Shown here one piece after another: positions 1 to 4,992 of a DNA stretch of 16,994 nucleotides. The notes below the pieces were generated by a model. That model saw nothing but the letters and a program-made list of their open reading frames with translations, had not been told where the DNA came from and did no database searches. This DNA is from an uncultured Eubacteriales bacterium (GTDB taxonomy: Bacteria; Bacillota; Clostridia; Christensenellales; Borkfalkiaceae), in assembly GCA_900554485.1 (NCBI GenBank), contig USHO01000013.1, forward strand, positions 1 to 16,994, in the 5' to 3' direction. The first letter of the stretch is position 1; each line of letters opens with the position of its first letter. The position numbers and the translations under genes were made by a program.

Positions 1-635
1 GAGCAGCATCTGGTTCTTTTGCACTTTTCATATTGTAATTCCTGTATATCCAAAGGATCCTCTGCAACATATCGTTCTAACAGTTCATCGCTTCCAGAAA
101 TAACAATATCCCATTTGTCCAAATCAGAAATATCGGTTATGGTTATCTTGGGCGACAAGGCAACCTCCTGCATGACAATCATATCACTGGTAAGTTTATC
201 TTTGATGCTTTGGTAAACACGCCGCAGGTCGATTCCATTTTGGTCTATCTTATTTACGAAGATGATTGTCGGGATGTTCATCTTCTGAAGCGCATTGAAT
301 AATATACGTGTCTGTGCCTGTACGCCGTCTTTTGCCGAAATGACTAAAACAGCTCCGTCAAGGACAGATAAAGATCGGTATGCTTCGGTTAAAAAATCCA
401 TATGACCGGGAGTGTCCACGATGTTGATTTTATAATCATTCCAGCAAAAAGAAGTAACTGCTGTCTGAATGGTAATTCCACGTTGCCGTTCCAAAATCAT
501 AGTGTCTGTTCTTGTAGTTCCTTTATCCACGTTTCCTTGTTCCGCAATCGCTCCACTGGTGTACAGCAGGCTTTCCGTCAATGTTGTTTTTCCTGCGTCT
601 ACATGGGCGAGAATTCCAATATTGATTATTTTCAT
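1..635 (-). CDS. tet(32): Tetracycline resistance ribosomal protection protein, 3' end outside window
   Basis: An EF-G-like GTPase that binds the ribosome and releases tetracycline in the cytoplasm. The first 211 residues are visible; the rest lies beyond the left edge. The G domain shows the P-loop AHVDAGKTT (residues 10-18), the RGITI switch (52-56), DTPGH (74-78) and NKID (128-131), all intact. The ATG is preceded by AGGAGG (644-649) with 8 nt spacing. Upstream lies the full promoter, leader-peptide and hairpin region typical of tet(M)/tet(O)/tet(W). The class is certain. The allele name comes from memory of the N-terminal sequence; mosaic alleles such as tet(O/32/O) exist, and only the missing part could tell them apart. 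Base use is richer in A and T than in the chromosomal genes to the right, which fits acquisition with a mobile element. Confidence 0.93.
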   Translation of the reverse strand, partial: MKIINIGILAHVDAGKTTLTESLLYTSGAIAEQGNVDKGTTRTDTMILERQRGITIQTAVTSFCWNDYKINIVDTPGHMDFLTEAYRSLSVLDGAVLVISAKDGVQAQTRILFNALQKMNIPTIIFVNKIDQNGIDLRRVYQSIKDKLTSDMIVMQEVALSPKITITDISDLDKWDIVISGSDELLERYVAEDPLDIQELQYEKCKRTRCC

Positions 636-674
636 GTGATTGTCCTCCTTTTACAGCCCCAAAAGGGCATAAAA

Positions 675-709
675 ATCCCCAGCAGTAAAATACTTTTACC
701 ACTGGGGAT
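675..709 (-). promoter_or_regulatory. tet leader hairpin just upstream of the ribosome-binding site
   Basis: An inverted repeat whose arms (ATCCCCAG plus a TAAAA block on each side) can form a long stem with a short loop about 40 nt upstream of the tet start codon. It overlaps the 3' end of the second leader peptide (696-740). The same arrangement exists in the tet(M) leader of Tn916, where ribosome movement over the leader changes folding. The function here is inferred from that similarity. Confidence 0.75.
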
Positions 710-740
710 TATAATTTGCGGACATACACATATACAGCAT
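696..740 (-). CDS. tet leader peptide 2 (MLYMCMSANYNPQW)
   Basis: A 14-codon ORF ending in TAA inside the leader hairpin. It begins MLYMCM, resembling the start of the small leader ORF upstream of tet(M) in Tn916 (orf12, recalled as MLCIPM...). Its stop lies within the hairpin at 675-709, so a ribosome on this ORF would disturb that stem. No strong Shine-Dalgarno site is evident, so translation is inferred from family precedent. Confidence 0.5.
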   Translation of the reverse strand: MLYMCMSANYNPQW

Positions 741-793
741 ACACCTATTTGTGATTGCTGTTTTTTGAATATGTCAAAATTGATAAGGCAAAA

Positions 794-890
794 GTATTCT
801 TAAATTGGGTACAAAAAACCAAGCCCCCACAAAAGGGACTATCATAATCCTTTGTTCCCACTATTTGATTATAGTTTTATTTAAGAATAC
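794..890 (-). promoter_or_regulatory. tet leader long-range pairing element
   Basis: A perfect 12-bp inverted repeat: GTATTCTTAAAT at 794-805 and its complement at 879-890. The promoter-proximal arm lies within leader peptide 1 (877-900) and the distal arm lies past the attenuator hairpin at 812-840. Ribosomes on the leader peptide would mask one arm, so this is the likely switch between termination and read-through. Its presence is seen; its regulatory role is inferred from tet(M). Confidence 0.65.
812..840 (-). terminator. tet transcription attenuator
   Basis: On the minus strand AGTCCC can pair with GGGGCT (one G-U pair) and is soon followed by GGTTTTTTG, the layout of an intrinsic terminator. 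It lies between promoter and tet gene, nested inside the 12-bp repeat at 794-890. Homologous hairpins attenuate tet(M) transcription in Tn916. Confidence 0.65.
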
Positions 891-900
891 CTTGCCGCAT
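877..900 (-). CDS. tet leader peptide 1 (MRQGILK)
   Basis: A seven-codon ORF ending in TAA, preceded by AAGGAG (910-915) at good spacing and about 30 nt downstream of the promoter -10 box. Its 3' half forms one arm of the long-range pairing at 794-890. Similar short peptides sit at the same place in tet(M)-type leaders and couple translation to attenuation. Confidence 0.65.
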   Translation of the reverse strand: MRQGILK

Positions 901-930
901 ATTTTTTTACTCCTTTTCTGGAATGAAACT

Positions 931-959
931 ATTATATCACATCAGTTTGAAATTGTCAA
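931..959 (-). promoter_or_regulatory. Consensus sigma-A promoter for tet
   Basis: The -35 box TTGACA (954-959) and -10 box TATAAT (931-936) are separated by exactly 17 nt on the minus strand. Both boxes are perfect consensus, which fits a gene controlled downstream by attenuation rather than by promoter strength. Confidence 0.9.
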
Positions 960-1021
960 GATAAGTTGACACTTTTTTTACAAGGATTTTTTCTTAGTAA
1001 CATTTTCAGCCCCGAAGGGGC

Positions 1022-1034
1022 CGATCTGAAACCA
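1022..1034 (-). repeat. 13-bp inverted repeat copy, left of the IS256 element
   Basis: CGATCTGAAACCA on the plus strand; the reverse complement TGGTTTCAGATCG occurs at 2581-2593 beside the IS3 remnant. The right copy lies 36 nt past the IS3 orfB stop codon and begins with TG, as IS3 ends do, so this left copy may be the end of a second, deleted copy of that element. Confidence 0.55.
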
Positions 1035-1066
1035 CTGAGGAGCGTAGCGACGGGGAGTGTTGCGCA

Positions 1067-2555
1067 AACCGTGTAAATAGAATAATCTTCTAAACAATTG
1101 TTAATAATATAATTGGCTTTTTCCGTACGGCAGGATACGGCAACGCAGGAGTGCGACCTGAGCGGCTGTACGGATTTTACCCCGAAATGGGCGGCACTTT
1201 TCTGTCGCCTGTTTTTTCTGCCCATTTAGGGGAAAACAAAAGCGATAAACTCCGGGGTTTGGGGCAGAGCCCCAATCATGCAGTTCGTATTTCACCAAAA
1301 CGTTCTTCAAAAAACATCATAAACTGCCCTATTATTTTGCCCCAATCTCTAACCGGATTATTCCATTTTTTACTGATTTCCTTTACGGACAAATATATCG
1401 ATTTTTTGAGTGAATCATCTGTTGGAAAGTTCGTTTTCGTCTTTGTAAACTTACGCAGCATACGGTGAAATCCCTCTACTGCATTTGTTGTATAAATGAG
1501 CCTGCGCATTTCTGTCGGATATTTAAAAAATCCTGACAAATCCGTCCAATTTGATTCCCACATCTTGTATATCTGTGGGTATTTGCTATCCCATTTTTCT
1601 TTGAATTCTTCAAGCGCATACAGTGCAGCTTCTTCGTTAACGGCACCATATACTTTCTTTAAATCAGCCATTATTGGCTTTATATCTTTATATGATACGA
1701 ATTTTGTGGAGTTACGTATCATGTGTATGATACAAAGCTGATTTTCGGTCTTAGGAAACACCGTGGATAAGGCATTTGAAAAGCCTGATAAATTATCATG
1801 GCAGGCAATTAAAATATCTTTTACTCCACGATTTTTTAGCTCGTTAAATATTGTTGTCCAAAAAGCAGCGCTTTCATTTTCGCCTATCCAGATTCCTAAT
1901 ATATCTTTCTTTCCTTCTTCATCTATTCCCAGTACGCTGTAAACGCATTTATTTACTACCTTGCTGTCTTTTCTTACTTTGTAGTATATTCCGTCAAAGA
2001 ATACAACAGGATATATTTCAGAAAGAGGTCTCTGCTGCCATTCAATCAATTCCGGCATGATTTTATCTGTAATACGGCTAATCAGACTCGCAGAAGCGTC
2101 AACACCGTAAATATCACGAATATGATCCTCTATATCGCGGACAGACATACCTTTTTGGTACATTGCAAGGACGCGAGCCTCCATATCATCAGTTCTGGTC
2201 TGCCGTTTTTCAATAACCTGCGGTTCAAATGTTCCGGCTCTGTCACGGGGGACAGATATTTCACTTTCTCCCCATTCACTTTTAATTGTTTTCTTCCCGT
2301 AACCATTACGGCTGTTACCGCTGTTGTTGCCAAGAATACTGTTTTTTTCATATCCTAAATGTTCATCCATTTCAGCTTCAAGCATCTTCTCAAGCGTTCC
2401 TGCAAACAACTGCTTAAGCTTTGAGGTTATATCGTTTGGAGTTTTACATCCTTCACTGATTAATTCTACTAACTTCATTTCCTGTTCATTCAACTGTGTC
2501 ATGATTTATTATCTCCTTTTTCTTTATATTGGAGATTATTCCCATTTACACAGTT
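1067..2555 (-). mobile_element. IS256-family insertion sequence, apparently complete
   Basis: A single transposase gene (1276-2502) is bracketed by imperfect inverted repeats of about 24-25 bp. The left end (1067-1090) and the complement of the right end (2531-2555) share AAC(C/T)GTGTAAAT, then AATAATCT after a one-base length difference. The roughly 200 nt between the left end and the transposase stop hold no convincing gene; a GGGGC-loop-GCCCC hairpin lies at 1262-1274. No 8-bp target duplication is visible (GTTGCGCA against GGATATAC), so the element may have taken part in a deletion or its ends recombined. End positions are my alignment by eye. Confidence 0.75.
1276..2502 (-). CDS. IS256-family (mutator-type) transposase
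   Basis: A 408-residue DDE transposase of the usual IS256 length. The catalytic triad is probably D170 (VVFFDGIYYKVR), D236 (ACHDNLSGF) and E343 (TTNAVEGFHR), with the conserved C257-x2-H260 between the second and third acidic residues. An N-terminal EMLEAEMDEHLGY-like segment (EKMLEAEMDEHLGY, residues 38-51) is the family hallmark. The ATG follows AAGGAG (2513-2518) with about 10 nt spacing. The reading frame is uninterrupted and the key residues are present, so it is probably active. It lies between the tet promoter region and an IS3 remnant in the rearranged left part of the window. Confidence 0.95.
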   Translation of the reverse strand: MTQLNEQEMKLVELISEGCKTPNDITSKLKQLFAGTLEKMLEAEMDEHLGYEKNSILGNNSGNSRNGYGKKTIKSEWGESEISVPRDRAGTFEPQVIEKRQTRTDDMEARVLAMYQKGMSVRDIEDHIRDIYGVDASASLISRITDKIMPELIEWQQRPLSEIYPVVFFDGIYYKVRKDSKVVNKCVYSVLGIDEEGKKDILGIWIGENESAAFWTTIFNELKNRGVKDILIACHDNLSGFSNALSTVFPKTENQLCIIHMIRNSTKFVSYKDIKPIMADLKKVYGAVNEEAALYALEEFKEKWDSKYPQIYKMWESNWTDLSGFFKYPTEMRRLIYTTNAVEGFHRMLRKFTKTKTNFPTDDSLKKSIYLSVKEISKKWNNPVRDWGKIIGQFMMFFEERFGEIRTA

Positions 2556-2580
2556 GGATATACATCCTCTAGCGACGAAT

Positions 2581-2593
2581 TGGTTTCAGATCG
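2581..2593 (+). repeat. 13-bp inverted repeat copy, probable IS3 end
   Basis: TGGTTTCAGATCG, the inverted partner of 1022-1034. It begins with TG and lies just past the stop codon of the IS3 orfB, where the right terminal repeat of an IS3-family element is expected. The exact IS end cannot be proved without a full-length copy. Confidence 0.55.
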
Positions 2594-2616
2594 CGACGCA
2601 AACCGTTCCATCTATA

Positions 2617-3282
2617 TCAGGCAACTCTCTTGGCCGAAAGTTCATACCTGCGTCGCTTTTCCATAGGCGGTAAGCCTCCGTTTGCAGTGCAGATCCTGCG
2701 ATTATTCCAATAGCTCATAAAATATCGCCAGATAATCGTTTTCAGTTCTTCTATAGTTAGCTTCTCCGTGTTATACCTACCGTAAAGTAGCTCCTCCTTC
2801 ATCCTTGCCCACATACTTTCGCAGCGGGCATTATCGTGACATCTGCCTCCGGCACTGTTCATACTCTGAATGATTCCATATTTGCTGATGGCATTACGAT
2901 AGATTTCACTGGTGTATTGACTCCCACGATCTGAATGGATAATGCAGCCTCTCAGGTCAGGATATGTTCTATAGGCATTCACAAGCGTCTCTACGCAGAG
3001 ATCAGCCCGCATATTATCTGCCATAGCTAAGCCAACAACTGCAACGTCAAAACAGTCAAAGATTGCCGATACATACAGCTTGCCGTCCGCAGCCTTAATC
3101 TCAGTGATATCTGTTATACACTTCTCCAGTGGTGCTTCTGCCGTGAAATCCCGCTTAATGAGATCTTCCGATTTCTGTGATTCCTTATCTGCCTTAGTTA
3201 TTCCATGCGGTTTCCGCTTCGGCATATGACTGATTCCGAGCTTTTCCATCACCCTGTATACAGCCGTCGTGGCAAGTTTTGT
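2617..3282 (-). pseudogene. IS3-family transposase OrfB, N-terminally truncated
   Basis: The retroviral-integrase-like catalytic domain of an IS3-family OrfB. The DDE residues are present: D in TDITEI (D48 counted from the GTG at 3252), D in HSDRGSQYTS (D108) and E in ARCESMWARMKEE (E145), followed by the typical C-terminal WNNRR segment. The N-terminal helical region and all of orfA are missing. The frame opens at a TGA (3283-3285) and shows only TKLATTAVYRVMEKLG before the catalytic domain. On the same strand the upstream sequence is a tyrosine recombinase in another frame, so the element was cut by a rearrangement. The frame is otherwise open. It cannot transpose alone, as it lacks OrfA and one end. 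Confidence 0.88.
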
Positions 3283-3793
3283 TCACCGCAAGCGTTCCTT
3301 TCGTGAAATCAATATCCGACCAAGTAAGCGCAAGCAATTCTCCGATACGCAAACCCGAATAAAGACAAATCACGATCCCGATAAATTTCCGTTTCTTACT
3401 CGATAACGCCGCCTGCTCTATCTTCTTCTGTTCGGCAAGCGAAAAACAGGATACTTCTTTCTCTTTCGTTTTCGGGCGTTTGATTTTGTCTGCCGTGTAT
3501 TCTTTGAGTTCTCCGAGCGTGTAAGCGAGTTTCAGCGAATTCTGTATCACCGTAATAATTCCGTTCACCGAATTCGCCGCCAAACCTTTTCCTGTTACAA
3601 TATTCCCGCTCTGCATCAGCCCCGTAACATATCTCTGCAAAACAAGCGGCGTCAGTTCGTCAAGCTCATATTCTCCCAATTTTACTTTCAGGTGCTTCTC
3701 AATGATTTCAGAGTACCTTTCGCAAGTTTTTATCTTCGACGACGGCTGTATGTAATTACGAAACCATTCGTCCAACCACATTCCATATTTCAT
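3194..3793 (-). pseudogene. Tyrosine recombinase/integrase, C-terminally truncated and fused to IS3 sequence
   Basis: About 177 residues of a phage/ICE-type integrase. A core-binding domain (about 1-100, MKYGMWLDEWFRNYI at the start) is followed by the beginning of the catalytic domain with the first arginine in SGLRIGELLALTW (R149) and the conserved NKTCHDG (171-177). The H-x-x-R box and the tyrosine nucleophile are absent; the last roughly 22 residues are IS3 sequence read out of frame, so it is inactive. The start is supported by AAAGGAG 7 nt upstream, and TATAAT at 3821-3826 could be its -10 box. The gene begins about 320 bp from the ssrA 3' end, with the element presumably extending leftwards, as in islands inserted at tmRNA genes. 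Confidence 0.88.
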
Positions 3794-4045
3794 ATTGTTC
3801 TCCTTTTCGTTATTACTATAATTATAATTTTTCTTATCACCTTGGGGAAACTACACTCAAACAGCAACAAAAAAGAGAGAACCTAAAAACTTGTTCTCTC
3901 TTAAAAATTATTATAAAATTGTAGTACCCTATCGAGCAAAAACGATATGTCGTAAGTTCAAGACCTGTTTTTTGAAAAAAGCGCCGAAATGCAGCTGTTA
4001 AATTCAAAGATTTTGTCCAACGACAAAATCACAAGATATAGTAAC
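3794..4045. other. Non-coding stretch between integrase and ssrA terminator
   Basis: No supported gene. It contains the AT-rich integrase promoter region, a terminator-like hairpin at 3873-3902 and a 9-bp perfect hairpin GATTTTGTC/GACAAAATC with a 4-nt loop (4009-4030). The boundary between mobile element and chromosome is expected here or inside the ssrA 3' end. I could not see an obvious second copy of the ssrA 3' end elsewhere in the window. Confidence 0.5.
3873..3902 (-). terminator. Terminator-like hairpin upstream of the integrase
   Basis: Perfect 10-bp arms (AAGAGAGAAC and GTTCTCTCTT) with a 10-nt loop; on the minus strand the stem runs into TTTTGTTG. It would stop transcripts arriving from the ssrA side before the integrase. 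On the plus strand it is followed mainly by A residues. Confidence 0.6.
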
Positions 4046-4081
4046 AAAAAAGCACAAGATACGCAATATCTTGTGCTTTTT
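4046..4081 (-). terminator. Intrinsic terminator of ssrA
   Basis: A perfect 9-bp stem GCACAAGAT/ATCTTGTGC with a 7-nt loop, extended by A-T pairs, ending in six T residues on the minus strand. It begins about 30 nt beyond the mature 3' end of tmRNA. Confidence 0.85.
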
Positions 4082-4111
4082 GTCTGTTGTAGCTTTTTCG
4101 TACAACAAAGA

Positions 4112-4492
4112 TGGTGGAGGTGAGGAGAGTCGAACTCCTGTGTTGCGCAAAAACAAAACGACCTTCTACATACTTAGTATCCGTTTAATCTCTTTTACCT
4201 GCCGTCCGGATACGGGCTACAAGATAACGTCGGTCTTAAAAAGCCCCTTAAAAAGCAAGACTACTCTTTTTAAGGCGTTCCCCGTCTTAATTGACGCCGC
4301 ATACGCTCCCGACGGGAAAAAACGCAGCGACGCCGCCGCTTTAATTACGCAGCGAAAGCAAGATTGTTGTTATATCTTACCGTGTTGTTTTCAGATTTAG
4401 CATTTGAATTTAGCCCGCGTTTTAACGCAGTCGCAGCCCTGCGGTATGCTTATATCGTTCCTTTTTTACCCAGTCGAAACCGTTGCACCCCC
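4112..4492 (-). ncRNA. ssrA: Transfer-messenger RNA (tmRNA)
   Basis: A 381-nt tmRNA that, with SmpB, rescues stalled ribosomes and tags the nascent protein for proteolysis. The 5' end GGGGGUG pairs with CACCUCC of the 3' end over 7 bp (one G-U), followed by ACCA; the T-arm is AGGAG/CUCCU closing the loop UUCGACU. After the 5' end comes the conserved run UGCAACGGUUUCGACUGGG. The tag reading frame lies at 4345-4401. It sits 3 nt downstream of the smpB stop codon and is followed by a strong terminator. The primary 5' end was probably trimmed by RNase P, since possible promoters lie inside smpB. Confidence 0.96.
4345..4401 (-). other. tmRNA tag-peptide reading frame
   Basis: Reading GCT AAA TCT GAA ... 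to GCG TAA gives the tag AKSENNTVRYNNNLAFAA. The ending LAFAA matches the C-terminal degron recognised by ClpXP-type proteases. The resume codon is inferred as the GCT at 4399-4401, since alanine is the usual first residue; the frame and stop are clear. Confidence 0.8.
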
Positions 4493-4495
4493 ATT

Positions 4496-4951
4496 TTATA
4501 TCTTATAATTTTTAATTTCGCGTTTCGCCGATCTGTCAAGATCCCGTTCGCGGATGGTCTGCTTTTTATCGTAAGTATGCTTACCGCGGCACAACCCTAT
4601 TTCCAACTTTATAAGCGACTGCTTGAAGTAGAGTCTGAGCGGAACGAGCGTAAATCCTTTTTCGTTGACCTTGCCGATAAGTCTGTGAATTTCGGATTTA
4701 TGCATAAGCAGTCTGCGATCGCGGCGACTGTCTTTTACGTTGAAACTTCCGCCTTTGTCGTATACGGCGACGTGCATACCTTTTATAAACAATTCGCCGC
4801 TGCCCGACACGGAACAATATGCATCTTTAAGCGAAACGTTCCCGGCGCGTATGGATTTGACTTCGCCGCCGTCGAGCGATATGCCCGCCTCGAAATTGTC
4901 TTCGACGAAATATTCGTATCTCGCCTCTCTGTTTTCGGCAATGATTTTCAT
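4496..4951 (-). CDS. smpB: SsrA-binding protein SmpB
   Basis: A 151-residue OB-fold RNA-binding protein that delivers tmRNA to stalled ribosomes. The N-terminal signature ENREARYEYFVEDNFEAGI and the GGEVKSIRAGNVSLKDAY motif (residues 28-45, with GG where GT is usual) are clear, as is the basic C-terminal tail beginning KGKHTYDKKQTIRERD-like (RGKHTYDKKQTIRERD), which enters the mRNA channel. Length is normal for the family. The ATG lacks a strong Shine-Dalgarno site; a promoter at 4964-4992 would give an almost leaderless mRNA. The gene lies 37 nt after rnr and 3 nt before ssrA, the usual Firmicutes order. Confidence 0.97.
   Translation of the reverse strand: MKIIAENREARYEYFVEDNFEAGISLDGGEVKSIRAGNVSLKDAYCSVSGSGELFIKGMHVAVYDKGGSFNVKDSRRDRRLLMHKSEIHRLIGKVNEKGFTLVPLRLYFKQSLIKLEIGLCRGKHTYDKKQTIRERDLDRSAKREIKNYKI
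4510..4539 (-). promoter_or_regulatory. Possible ssrA promoter inside the 3' end of smpB
   Basis: A perfect TTGACA (4534-4539) lies in the smpB coding sequence. An 18-nt spacer leads to TTAAAA (4510-4515), which would start RNA about 10 nt before the mature tmRNA 5' end. An alternative -10 box is TATAAG (4502-4507), but its spacing from this -35 is too long. The -35 is convincing, the -10 is not. Confidence 0.45.
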
Positions 4952-4963
4952 AGGTCTGTTCGT

Positions 4964-4992
4964 ATTCTATCATATTTCCGCCGCGTTTTCAA
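4964..4992 (-). promoter_or_regulatory. Probable smpB promoter overlapping the rnr stop codon
   Basis: TTGAAA (4987-4992) and TAGAAT (4964-4969) with a 17-nt spacer on the minus strand. The -35 overlaps the rnr stop codon TGA. Initiation 6-8 nt past the -10 would leave only about 4-6 nt before the smpB ATG. Confidence 0.55.

Noticed and set aside
956..1310. Short minus-strand ORFs at the left end of the IS256 element
   Set aside because: They overlap the promoter of tet, the inverted repeat and the transposase end, have no homology I recognise, and look like chance frames in non-coding IS sequence.
1063..2606. 10-bp direct repeat CGCAAACCGT at 1063-1072 and 2597-2606 as a target duplication
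   Set aside because: The left copy runs into the IS256 terminal repeat and the right copy lies about 40 bp outside the other end, so it does not bracket the element properly; probably chance.
3920..3980. A stretch resembling the GTTCAA T-loop of a tRNA or a copy of the ssrA 3' end
   Set aside because: No acceptor stem, anticodon arm or matching T-stem could be built, and identity with the ssrA 3' end is only a few bases.
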